NCBI RefSeq assembly: GCF_003287895.1
Contig: NZ_CP030280.1
Location: 40,001 to 104,000 of the forward strand
Source: Blautia argi
Lineage (GTDB): Bacteria; Bacillota; Clostridia; Lachnospirales; Lachnospiraceae
DNA: 64,000 bases
Reading direction: 5' to 3'
Under the pieces are notes generated by a model, which made no database searches, had not been told where the DNA came from, and worked only from the letters and a program-made list of their open reading frames with translations. The number at the start of each line of letters is the position of its first letter. Within the stretch, counting starts at the first letter, position 1. Position numbers and translations under genes: made by a program. Shown one piece after another: positions 57,173 through 64,000 of this stretch.

Positions 57173-58891
57173 ATGTTAAGACAGACCAACCAACAACCAA
57201 TTACCGCCCTTTACCCAAGACTATCCCATGAGGACGAGCTGCAAGGCGAAAGCAATTCCATTTCCAATCAGAAGCGTATCCTTGAAACCTATGCAAAGCA
57301 GAACGGCTTTTCCAATCTGCGCTGGTACACGGACGACGGTTATTCTGGTGCGAACTTTCAAAGACCCGGTTTTCAAGCCATGCTTGCGGACATTGAAGCC
57401 GGAAAAGTCGGGACAGTTATCGTAAAGGATATGTCGAGGTTAGGGCGAAACTACCTGCAAGTGGGAATGTACACGGAAATGATTTTCCCACAGAAAGGTG
57501 TCCGCTTCATCGCTATCAATGACGGAGTGGACAGCGCACAGGGCGACAATGACTTTGCCCCGCTGCGGAATATCTTTAACGAATGGCTGGTGAGAGATAC
57601 GAGCAAGAAAATCAAAGCAGTAAAACGCTCAAAAGGCATGAATGGCAAGCCCATCACAAGCAAGCCTGTGTATGGCTACCTCATGGACGAGGATGAAAAT
57701 TTCATTATTGACGAGGAAGCTGCACCCGTAGTCAAGCAGATATACAACCTCTGTCTTGCCGGGAATGGTCCGACCAAGATAGCCCGTATGCTCACAGAGC
57801 AGCAAATCCCCACGCCGGGAACGCTTGAATACCGCAGGACGGGCAGCACCCGCCGCTACCACCCCGGCTATGAGTGCAAGTGGGCGACCAATACCGTAGT
57901 GCATATCCTTGAAAACCGGGAATACACAGGCTGTCTGGTAAATTTCAAGACAGAAAAACTTTCTTACAAAGTCAAGCACAGTGTAGAAAATCCCCCGGAA
58001 AAGCAAGTGATTTTCGAGAACCACCACGAGCCTATCATAGACACCCAAACATGGGAACGGGTGCAGGAGCTTCGCAAACAGCGCAAACGCCCAAACCGCT
58101 ATGATGAAGTGGGTTTGTTCTCCGGCATACTGTTCTGTGCGGACTGCGGCAGCGTGATGTATCAGCAGCGATACCAGACGGACAAGCGCAAGCAGGACTG
58201 TTATATCTGCGGCAACTACAAGAAACGCACCCATGACTGTACGGCGCACTTTATCCGCACCGACCTCTTGACCGCTGGTGTACTCTCCAATCTGCGGAAA
58301 GTGACCAGCTATGCGGCAAAGCATGAAGCCCGGTTTATGAAACTCTTGATTGAGCAGAACGAGGACGGGGGCAAACGCAGGAACGCCGCCAAGAAAAAGG
58401 AACTGGAAGCCTCCGAGAAACGCATAGCCGAGTTATCCGCTATCTTCAAGCGGCTGTATGAGGACAGCGTGACCGGGCGCATATCAGACGAGCGTTTCAC
58501 AGAGCTGTCGGCAGACTATGAAGCAGAGCAACGGGAGCTGAAAGAAAGAGCCGCTGCTATTCAAGCGGAGCTTTCCAAAGCACAGGAAGCCACCGTGAAC
58601 GCAGAAAAGTTTATGAATGTTGTCCGGCGGCATACCAGCTTTGAAGAACTTACCCCTACTCTGCTGCGGGAGTTTGTAGAGAAAATCGTTGTGCATGAGT
58701 GCAGCTATGACGAGAACAAGACCCGCAGACAGGACATTGAGATTTATTATTTCTTTTGTTGGCAAGGTGGACTTGCCCGAATAACCGCCCGACCTATCCG
58801 ACACAATGCGCAAGTGCCGGATAGGAACGGCAAAATTTTTTACACTTCTATTACTTCTTTATCGCACATCAGTAAAATCACAGGGAATTAA
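57173..58891 (+). CDS. Large serine recombinase (TndX/TnpX type, DUF4368)
   Basis: Site-specific recombinase that excises and inserts the element. The 572-aa protein has the resolvase domain with the catalytic serine in Y-P-R-L-S-H-E-D and R-L-G-R-N-Y near residue 90. The recombinase domain follows (P-V-Y-G-Y, I-Y-N-L-C-L-A-G-N-G), then a zinc ribbon (C-A-D-C ... C-Y-I-C-G-N-Y), a coiled coil and a C-terminal DUF4368 (F-E-E-L-T-P-T-L-L-R-E-F-V-E). It is complete and in frame. It is the last gene of the mobilizable block. Confidence 0.95.
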   Translation: MLRQTNQQPITALYPRLSHEDELQGESNSISNQKRILETYAKQNGFSNLRWYTDDGYSGANFQRPGFQAMLADIEAGKVGTVIVKDMSRLGRNYLQVGMYTEMIFPQKGVRFIAINDGVDSAQGDNDFAPLRNIFNEWLVRDTSKKIKAVKRSKGMNGKPITSKPVYGYLMDEDENFIIDEEAAPVVKQIYNLCLAGNGPTKIARMLTEQQIPTPGTLEYRRTGSTRRYHPGYECKWATNTVVHILENREYTGCLVNFKTEKLSYKVKHSVENPPEKQVIFENHHEPIIDTQTWERVQELRKQRKRPNRYDEVGLFSGILFCADCGSVMYQQRYQTDKRKQDCYICGNYKKRTHDCTAHFIRTDLLTAGVLSNLRKVTSYAAKHEARFMKLLIEQNEDGGKRRNAAKKKELEASEKRIAELSAIFKRLYEDSVTGRISDERFTELSADYEAEQRELKERAAAIQAELSKAQEATVNAEKFMNVVRRHTSFEELTPTLLREFVEKIVVHECSYDENKTRRQDIEIYYFFCWQGGLARITARPIRHNAQVPDRNGKIFYTSITSLSHISKITGN

Positions 58892-58973
58892 GCAGGTTAT
58901 GGCTAATTAGATGTAAATAAAAGCGGAAAGGAAAAGCACAATCCAGACGGAACCGGCGAGCCGTCAAGAAATA

Positions 58974-59002
58974 TTGCGAGTTAGCAAGAAAACTGCTATA
59001 AT
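58974..59002 (+). promoter_or_regulatory. Promoter of the XRE-corA segment
   Basis: TTGCGA at 58974-58979, 17 bp, TATAAT at 58997-59002, 44 bp upstream of the XRE gene. Confidence 0.75.
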
Positions 59003-59045
59003 GGGAAGCACGAACCCCAGCACTGGGAGAAAGGCAGGACGATAA

Positions 59046-59303
59046 ATGCACATAAGCTATCAACCGCTTTGGAATACATTGAAAGAGCGGAACATGAGAA
59101 AAGAGGACTTGCGGCTTGCCGCAGGACTCACCACAAACCAGATTGCCAATATGGGAAAGGGATTGCATATCAGCATGGAAACCCTGCTTCGTATCTGCGG
59201 GGCGTTGGATTGTGATATTTCAGATGTGATTGAACTGGAACGAGAAAAATCTTCTTCTGGTGAAGCAGAAGATAGAATCAAAAAGTCGAAAATTCCTTGC
59301 TGA
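59046..59303 (+). CDS. XRE/YozG-type helix-turn-helix protein
   Basis: An 85-aa Cro/C1-type regulator with W-N-T-L-K-E-R-N-M-R-K-E-D-L-R-L-A-A and C-G-A-L-D-C-D-I-S-D-V-I. The tail is charged. Proteins of this type often sit at the edge of mobile elements. Target unknown. Confidence 0.85.
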   Translation: MHISYQPLWNTLKERNMRKEDLRLAAGLTTNQIANMGKGLHISMETLLRICGALDCDISDVIELEREKSSSGEAEDRIKKSKIPC

Positions 59304-59358
59304 AGAATAGCAATATTCCAACATTGAAAATATAACAAAGTTAGGACGTGGAGGATAA

Positions 59359-60204
59359 ATGTACAAAGTATTTTCATTTACAAACACCGATGAAGCTGTT
59401 CCTTATATGGATAAAAAGATTCTTCGGTATATTGATGAACAGATTACGGACAGTTTTGAGTGTTTTAAGGACTGCGATATCCTTGCATTTGACTGGTACG
59501 ATGTTCAGAGTGAAAAAAAAGAGGATTTTAAGATGCTCTTATATCTGGACGGAAAGGATTTGCTGGTATTTTGTGAAACCTCTGAGGCAGAAGAAAAAGC
59601 AAATATGATTCTGCATACGATGACAGGGGAAGAAGGAGCAACAAATGAGCGGCTTTTCTACCATTTTTTTTCGTTACTGCTGAAAGGAGACATGGATTTT
59701 TTGAATAATCTTGAGGAAGAAATCAGCAATAATGAAGACAAGGTGCTGTCCGGCGACAAGGCATCCTATTTGAAATACATTACTGCATGGAGGCAGGAAC
59801 TGTTGCGCCTGAAACGCTACTATGAGCAGCTTAATTTCATTTTTGATGAAATGACCGTGAATGACAACCAACTATTTAGCGAAGACGGAGTCCGCAGATT
59901 GATGACTTTGAGGAATAGAACGGACCGTTACCTGAGTGCCGTTAAGAATTTGCAGGAAATGGTGTCCCAGCTCCGGGAAGCATATCAATCCCAGCTGGCG
60001 ATTGAGCAGAATGATCTGATGAAAATTTTTACAGTGGTGACAGTAATATTTCTCCCGCTTTCGCTTCTGGCAGGGTGGTACGGGATGAATTTTTCACATA
60101 TACCGGAACTCAAATGGAAATATGGATATCCATTGGTAATTCTGGTGAGCATTGTGACAGTCGCAGCGTTAATTTGGAAATTCAAAAAGAAAAAATGGTT
60201 ATGA
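59359..60204 (+). CDS. CorA-like magnesium/divalent cation transporter
   Basis: A 281-aa membrane channel. The long N-terminal cytoplasmic domain contains predicted coiled coil (about residues 130-210). Two C-terminal helices follow, with the CorA signature Y-G-M-N-F between them and a basic end K-K-K-W-L. GGAGG precedes the ATG. The usual G-M-N is present, so cation transport is expected. It lies between an XRE gene and hsp20. Confidence 0.9.
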   Translation: MYKVFSFTNTDEAVPYMDKKILRYIDEQITDSFECFKDCDILAFDWYDVQSEKKEDFKMLLYLDGKDLLVFCETSEAEEKANMILHTMTGEEGATNERLFYHFFSLLLKGDMDFLNNLEEEISNNEDKVLSGDKASYLKYITAWRQELLRLKRYYEQLNFIFDEMTVNDNQLFSEDGVRRLMTLRNRTDRYLSAVKNLQEMVSQLREAYQSQLAIEQNDLMKIFTVVTVIFLPLSLLAGWYGMNFSHIPELKWKYGYPLVILVSIVTVAALIWKFKKKKWL

Positions 60205-60242
60205 TTCGCTTTTTAAGAGGACACAAAAAGTTCACAAAAAAA

Positions 60243-60284
60243 TTAGCACTCACCATTGACAAATGCTAACAAGCGTGCTATAAC
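60243..60284 (+). promoter_or_regulatory. hsp20 promoter with CIRCE-like operator
   Basis: TTGACA (60256-60261), 17 bp and TATAAC (60279-60284) form a near-consensus promoter. Overlapping it, TTAGCACTC (60243-60251), a 9-bp spacer and AAATGCTAA (60261-60269) match the HrcA operator CIRCE in 16 of 18 positions. HrcA repression of hsp20 is inferred. Confidence 0.8.
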
Positions 60285-60399
60285 ACAGATAGAACAAAGG
60301 AAAGGGAAACGGAACAGATGAGAGGTTCCGATTTCTTCCCAAGTATTCTTGGTTCTGATTGACAATTCGGTTTTAACATTAAAAAAGGAGCGATGACTT

Positions 60400-60876
60400 A
60401 TGATGTTACCTAGTGTTTTTGGTGAAAACTTATTTGATGATGTTTTTGATGATTTTTGGGGGTTCCCGTCATTTGATGATAAAGCAATGCGTAAAGCAGA
60501 GCGGAAGTTATACGGGCACCATGCAGCAAAAATGATGAAGACGGATGTGCAGGAGCACGATGACCATTATGAGGTGGATATTGACCTGCCTGGTTTCAAG
60601 AAGGATGAGATTACTCTGGAACTGAAGGACGGCTATCTGGTAATCAGCGCCGCAAAGGGCCTTGACAAGGATGAGAAGGAAAAAGAAACAGGCAAATTTG
60701 TACGTCAGGAACGTTATGCAGGCAGTATGAGCCGTTCTTTCTACATCGGCGAGAATGTGAAAGAGGACGATATCCATGCAAAATATGAAAGCGGGGTATT
60801 GAAGATTAACATTCCAAAAGAAGAAGCGAAAGAACCGGAAGCTGAAAAAAAGAAATACATTGCCATCGAGGGATAA
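60400..60876 (+). CDS. hsp20: Small heat shock protein Hsp20 (alpha-crystallin family)
   Basis: ATP-independent chaperone, 158 aa. The alpha-crystallin domain runs from about residue 45: D-V-Q-E-H-D-D-H-Y-E-V-D-I-D-L-P-G-F, then G-V-L-K-I-N-I-P as the conserved G-V-L motif, and a Lys/Glu-rich tail. AAGGAG precedes the ATG. A heat-type operator lies about 120 bp upstream. Confidence 0.95.
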   Translation: MMLPSVFGENLFDDVFDDFWGFPSFDDKAMRKAERKLYGHHAAKMMKTDVQEHDDHYEVDIDLPGFKKDEITLELKDGYLVISAAKGLDKDEKEKETGKFVRQERYAGSMSRSFYIGENVKEDDIHAKYESGVLKINIPKEEAKEPEAEKKKYIAIEG

Positions 60877-60908
60877 CGGCACCTCTTAACATAGAATAAA
60901 AGGATATT

Positions 60909-60952
60909 GCCCGGAGCGGGAAGCTGTGAAGTTGCCCGTTCTGGGCTTTTCT
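60909..60952 (+). terminator. Terminator after hsp20
   Basis: GCCCGGAGCGGG pairs with CCCGTTCTGGGC (two wobble/mismatch positions) and is followed by TTTTCT. Confidence 0.7.
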
Positions 60953-60969
60953 ATATCATTTAAACAAAA

Positions 60970-61000
60970 AACAATTCAGCCAGCCGGAACCGGCTGGCTG
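60970..61000 (-). terminator. Terminator of the leftward XRE gene
   Basis: Perfect 11-bp arms CAGCCAGCCGG / CCGGCTGGCTG at 60977-61000, followed on the minus strand by AATTGTTTTTTG. Confidence 0.82.
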
Positions 61001-61002
61001 TC

Positions 61003-61329
61003 CTACTGTTCATTATGCTCCAACACCGCTTTTATCATAGCAACGGCAAGCTCCTGTTTGCTGGGCGACACGTCTTTCCAGAGTGCTTCCAGCTCCTTGA
61101 TTTTGCTGATTTCGTTTTCTTCCAATTCATCTTGAAGCAGATAATCAGGGGAAATCCGCAGGGAGTTACAAATATCTATGAATACCGGCAGACTGGGCAT
61201 TTTCACACCGCCCTCAATCTGGCGAAGATACGTTGCGTTGATATTGCATAATTCCGAGAGCTTGTCTGCGGTAAAGCCCCGGTCTTTTCGTACCTCATTG
61301 ATACGCTTTCCTAATCCTTTTCTCTCCAT
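61003..61329 (-). CDS. XRE family transcriptional regulator
   Basis: A 108-aa protein. Residues 5-62 are the HTH (I-N-E-V-R-K-D-R-G-F-T-A-D-K-L-S-E-L, T-Y-L-R-Q-I-E-G-G-V-K-M-P-S). A helical tail with S-K-Q-E-L-A-V-A-M-I-K follows. The ATG at 61329 is used; two GTG codons precede it. It is divergent from a membrane protein gene, and the spacer holds TTAGCT/AGCTAA boxes that it probably binds, like SinR-type repressors of conjugative elements. Confidence 0.88.
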   Translation of the reverse strand: MERKGLGKRINEVRKDRGFTADKLSELCNINATYLRQIEGGVKMPSLPVFIDICNSLRISPDYLLQDELEENEISKIKELEALWKDVSPSKQELAVAMIKAVLEHNEQ

Positions 61330-61342
61330 TGCCACCACCCGT

Positions 61343-61442
61343 TTGTTAGCTGTCAGTTATTATTTTGTACACCATAAGCCTATAATATGATTGTCATTTA
61401 TCATAGATTCTGTTAGACTATGTTATATTAGCTAATAGCTAA
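61343..61442. promoter_or_regulatory. Operator region between divergent XRE and membrane protein genes
   Basis: TTGTTAGCTGTCAGTTATTA at 61343-61362 and ATTAGCTAATAGCTAA at 61427-61442 repeat the box pattern seen at 42635-42865. The second lies directly before the GGAGG of the membrane protein gene. Confidence 0.6.
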
Positions 61443-61456
61443 ACGGAGGGCATGAG

Positions 61457-62278
61457 ATGAAAAGAATGTGGGAAAAAGTAAAGGAAACATGGCGGGAATT
61501 TTGGTTCGTTTATGAGGACGAGGAAGATTCCACACAACACCTAAGCCGGTCAGATAAGCAAAGTATCTGGTGCGGCTCATTTCTTATGTGTGCGTTCACG
61601 GCGGTTCTATGTATGGCTGGAATTGCAATCGGGAATATCCGTAACAACCGCCAGTATGAGCAGGACGTGGAAGAAACACTAAATATGATAGCAACCTACT
61701 TTGCCACCGCCACCGAGGACGAGTATGACGAGATAGCCCAGACTATCCGCCATGATTTGGTATTCAGTGAATACGGCAGGGATATGGAGAATTTGATACA
61801 GTACATTCCGAACACGTCCGAGAGCTGCCCCACCTGCCAGGAAAGCTATCCGGCACAGGCATTTCTTGTTTGTGTCAATACAGGAGAAACCTATTCCCTT
61901 GACGTGTATCACACAGACGAAAGCCCGGATGATGAATACGGCGGTATGCGCCTGTCCTTTGGTTATGATGAAATCAGCGAAGCGAGTATTCATGTAACAT
62001 CATATCCGGGAGAACAAGACGGCTATGCAGAGATTTTCCGGGGGCGGCGGATTGTCAGCGCCCACAAGATGAAGTCTGTTTTTTGTGACGATTGTATCAG
62101 GGAGATTCTAAACACGATTGACGGGCAGCTATTGGAGGAAGTTGTTCTTTTTGACGCAGAACAAAAAGCCTTTTATCCGGTCAAGGACGAGGAAACGCTT
62201 CAAATCGGAAGCTATGGGCTGGCTGTCAGCTATGACAGCGGGGATTTCAGGATTGATATAGAATATGTCAGCGAATAA
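61457..62278 (+). CDS. Unrecognised membrane protein with two CxxC motifs
   Basis: 273 aa, not recognised. A basic/aromatic N-terminus (residues 1-40) is followed by one transmembrane helix at about 46-66 and a long acidic domain. That domain carries C-P-T-C near residue 124 and C-D-D-C near residue 213, which could bind metal or form disulfides. GGAGGG lies six bases before the ATG. It is controlled from the spacer shared with the XRE gene and lies at the start of the right-hand conjugative element. Confidence 0.7.
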   Translation: MKRMWEKVKETWREFWFVYEDEEDSTQHLSRSDKQSIWCGSFLMCAFTAVLCMAGIAIGNIRNNRQYEQDVEETLNMIATYFATATEDEYDEIAQTIRHDLVFSEYGRDMENLIQYIPNTSESCPTCQESYPAQAFLVCVNTGETYSLDVYHTDESPDDEYGGMRLSFGYDEISEASIHVTSYPGEQDGYAEIFRGRRIVSAHKMKSVFCDDCIREILNTIDGQLLEEVVLFDAEQKAFYPVKDEETLQIGSYGLAVSYDSGDFRIDIEYVSE

Positions 62279-62322
62279 AGGCGCTGCCGTTGCAGGAACC
62301 GCAATTCCAACAACGGCAGTTT

Positions 62323-63135
62323 TTATTTTCTCCTGCGCCGGAAATTCAAAGGATTGTTTTTAATGACCGGCGATTTTGCCAGCACTTTTTTCAAGACTTT
62401 CTGCTCATCAGGGGGCAGCTTGTCAAAGTCGATACCCAGCATATTTAAAATGACTTTCCAGATTTTTGTCAGGTGGTCGCCGGGGAATTTCAGGGCGTTT
62501 TGAATATCTTGCGCCATTTTCTTTGCGAGGGAGAAATCCGGCGTGCTGTCAATGTCGTGTTCATGGGCTTTCCGTATATCGTGGAGAATGGAATCCCATG
62601 TTTTATGCGTTATATGGCAGAAAAAATCTTCTTCCTCTAATTGGGCGGCAAGAAGCGTTTCCGAATATAAATCCCCGTCCACATAGCGGTGCTTCTGAAT
62701 GAGGGCAAGCCGCTGTTCTTCCAGCCCTTCGTTCATATCCCGGAAGCGGGCGGTCGCATGACCGTCTATGTAAATTTCCGTATCGGTCATCAGCCGCTCA
62801 AACTTTCCGTGGGTGATAATCTCACAGAGCAGACGGTTATTGATTTTGCCGCTTTTCAAAAGCTCCACTGTTTCATCATTCAGGTGCAGCTCCATTAAGG
62901 GCGTGTTTACCTGCTCCCTGTTTTCTGTCCGGCACAGCAGGTAATCAAGGGACACCCCGTAGAAGTCCGCCAGAATAACGAGGTTGCCATGATTGATTTC
63001 TTTGTAATCGTCCGCTTCATAGCTGCCAAGGGCAGACTTTGAAATGCCGGTCAGGTTTGATAGTTCTTCCAGCTTCAGCTTTCTCTCTGTGCGTAAATCC
63101 TTTAGCCGTTCCTGTATGCTAAGGCGTGATTTCAT
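62323..63135 (-). CDS. XRE family regulator with long C-terminal domain
   Basis: A 270-aa protein. Residues 5-70 form the HTH (I-Q-E-R-L-K-D-L-R-T-E-R-K-L-K-L-E-E-L-S, I-S-K-S-A-L-G-S-Y-E). The remaining 200 residues are helical with F-R-D-M-N-E-G-L-E-E-Q-R and a basic end R-R-R-R-K. Proteins of this length are common regulators in Firmicute conjugative elements. AAAGGAG precedes the ATG. It faces away from the replication genes to its right. Confidence 0.85.
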   Translation of the reverse strand: MKSRLSIQERLKDLRTERKLKLEELSNLTGISKSALGSYEADDYKEINHGNLVILADFYGVSLDYLLCRTENREQVNTPLMELHLNDETVELLKSGKINNRLLCEIITHGKFERLMTDTEIYIDGHATARFRDMNEGLEEQRLALIQKHRYVDGDLYSETLLAAQLEEEDFFCHITHKTWDSILHDIRKAHEHDIDSTPDFSLAKKMAQDIQNALKFPGDHLTKIWKVILNMLGIDFDKLPPDEQKVLKKVLAKSPVIKNNPLNFRRRRK

Positions 63136-63669
63136 AGGCGAATGGCTCCTTTCCGGCGGCTCCCCCGCCGCTCTCTAAAGATTATACCACACCATTTCCG
63201 AGAACGTGGAAATTTTCGATTTTCAGCTGGATTTCCTACTTTATGGATATACGGAGCAGGGTACAAAAATGTTCTATCATACAAGTAGTTCATCGGTGAA
63301 TCAATTCAACCGAATGACCGGCTTGTGTGGGATATGCGCCCCGGAGATGTAGCGCCGTGACCTGCGGCAGGGAAATGGAGGAACCCTGACCGCAGCGAGC
63401 GTACCAAGGGGAGCGAAACGCCGCCGTGAGAATCGGGGGCAGGAACGACACCGGGGAGAACCGGCAAAATGGACACCAAAACGATACCAAAAACCAACAA
63501 TCGGGCAAGGTATAGCCTACCCTGCCCGTAATACCACGGGGGATTTTCGGGCGGCTCTATGGCTTGAATTTCCCTGAAAATCGCCCCGAAATGCAACACA
63601 AAAATCTGCTATCCGTCCACCGGCGGCTGTTACCGCCAGCATGGGCGGATTTTTCATTAAGGAGGCACT
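63136..63669. other. Gene-free 534-bp spacer
   Basis: No supported gene. The segment is GC-rich and contains short hairpins, including AAAATCTGC ... GCGGATTTTT (63600-63657) around a GGCGG/CCGCC stem just before the next gene's GGAGG. It could hold an origin of transfer or replication, but there is no direct sign. Confidence 0.4.
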
Positions 63670-63858
63670 ATGCCGAGAATGTCAAAGAAGTTGAAGAAAG
63701 AGCTTGCTTTCTTCTTAAACGAGCGTGGACGCAGGAGCTACAACGAGCTTTGCCGGAAATGCCAGCATGATTGCAAGCAGAGCTTCCGGGCGGTCATTGT
63801 GGCTTGCCCCCGCTATCTTTCCAAACGCTCAAAACAGAAAAAGGAGGACACCAACTGA
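63670..63858 (+). CDS. Small cysteine-rich mobile-element protein, second copy
   Basis: A 62-aa relative of the protein at 55073. It shares M-P-R-M-S-K-K, Y-N-E-L-C-R-K-C-Q-H-D-C-K-Q-S-F-R-A-V-I and the C-P-R-Y end with the same cysteine spacing; the coding DNA around the third cysteine is nearly identical. It precedes another replication gene, as in the first copy. Confidence 0.72.
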   Translation: MPRMSKKLKKELAFFLNERGRRSYNELCRKCQHDCKQSFRAVIVACPRYLSKRSKQKKEDTN

Positions 63859-64000
63859 ATGGAATATGAATTTATGACGATTGACACACCCCTGCCGCCC
63901 AGTATGCCTCTGCCGAGAGCCATGCTGCGGCTCCCGATCAGCAGCACCGCAAAAATCATGTACGCCCGTATGCTGGACGATGTTCTGGCAAATGGCATAG
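63859..64000 (+). CDS. Replication initiator A (RepA_N-like), cut by window edge
   Basis: 47 codons visible: M-E-Y-E-F-M-T then P-L-P-R-A-M-L-R-L-P-I-S-S-T-A-K-I-M-Y-A-R-M-L-D-D, matching the start of RepA-type initiators of conjugative elements. It begins 1 bp after the small Cys protein gene. The rest lies outside the window, so the element continues to the right. Confidence 0.7.
   Translation, partial: MEYEFMTIDTPLPPSMPLPRAMLRLPISSTAKIMYARMLDDVLANGI

Larger units (their letters stand above)
51626..58891. mobile_element. Mobilizable element backbone with serine recombinase
   Basis: A GC-rich block of nine colinear genes: sigma-like, HTH, MobC, relaxase, small Cys protein, replisome organizer, DnaC-like ATPase, TnpW and large serine recombinase. 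It has DNA processing and integration genes but no type IV secretion genes, so transfer would need a helper conjugative element. Exact ends were not found. Two of its genes are frameshifted as written. Confidence 0.78.

Noticed and set aside
63136..63669. Overlapping leftward frames in the gene-free spacer
   Set aside because: Proline/glycine-rich translations with no ribosome sites or family motifs; typical of GC-rich non-coding DNA.

Overview
The window is the replication-origin region of a Firmicutes chromosome followed by a 24-kb block of accumulated mobile DNA. The gene order (gyrA-gyrB-recF-S4 protein-dnaN-dnaA / oriC / rpmH-rnpA-yidD-yidC-jag-mnmE-mnmG-rsmG, then parA-parB-DUF4446-serS-DUF3881) and the protein wording point to a gut Lachnospiraceae, most like Blautia and relatives. 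That placement is an inference from gene order and family membership, not a measured identity.

Layout. 1-2.2 kb: start of a lacZ-type GH2 beta-galactosidase diverging from an AraC regulator. 2.2-12.3 kb: leftward block of plsC, a lipoprotein, gyrA, gyrB, recF, an S4 protein, dnaN and dnaA. 12.3-13 kb: oriC with a cluster of DnaA boxes. 13-20.1 kb: rightward rpmH to rsmG block, with mnmG broken by an apparent 14-nt loss. 20.4-25.4 kb: a four-gene GldA/GldF/GldG-like ABC exporter with a DUF4340 protein. 25.4-31.3 kb: three parS sites, one buried in a 46-bp palindrome, around an alpha/beta hydrolase, then parA, parB, DUF4446, serS and DUF3881. 31.3-39.8 kb: a sugar-utilisation locus with a YesM-type sensor kinase, a frameshifted YesN-type regulator, a CUT1 ABC importer and two GH43-like enzymes.

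From 39.96 kb the sequence is accessory. A tRNA-Arg(CCU) gene is cut in its anticodon loop. Its 5' half is at 39962-39999 and its matching 3' half at 42503-42536. The 2.5-kb insert carries a tyrosine integrase, an excisionase, an intact tRNA-Arg(CCU) of different sequence and a second orphan tRNA-Arg 5' half broken at the identical nucleotide. To the right lie relics of a conjugative element (ParB start, VirD4/TraG end, truncated Maff2). Among them are cargo genes: a sensor kinase, a CXXC/4Fe-4S redox pair, an acetyltransferase, a P-loop kinase, a ribosomal-protection tetracycline resistance gene with its attenuator leader, an XRE membrane regulator and a methyltransferase.

A GC-rich mobilizable element occupies about 51.4-58.9 kb: sigma-like protein, HTH, MobC, relaxase, replisome organizer, DnaC-like ATPase, TnpW and a large serine recombinase. 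It has no type IV secretion genes of its own. After it come XRE, CorA and an Hsp20 gene with a CIRCE-like operator. The start of another conjugative element of the same family follows and runs off the window end.

Five separate +1 shifts, all in short A or T runs, break the YesN regulator, the relaxase and the DnaC-like gene. They should be checked against reads before being called pseudogenes.
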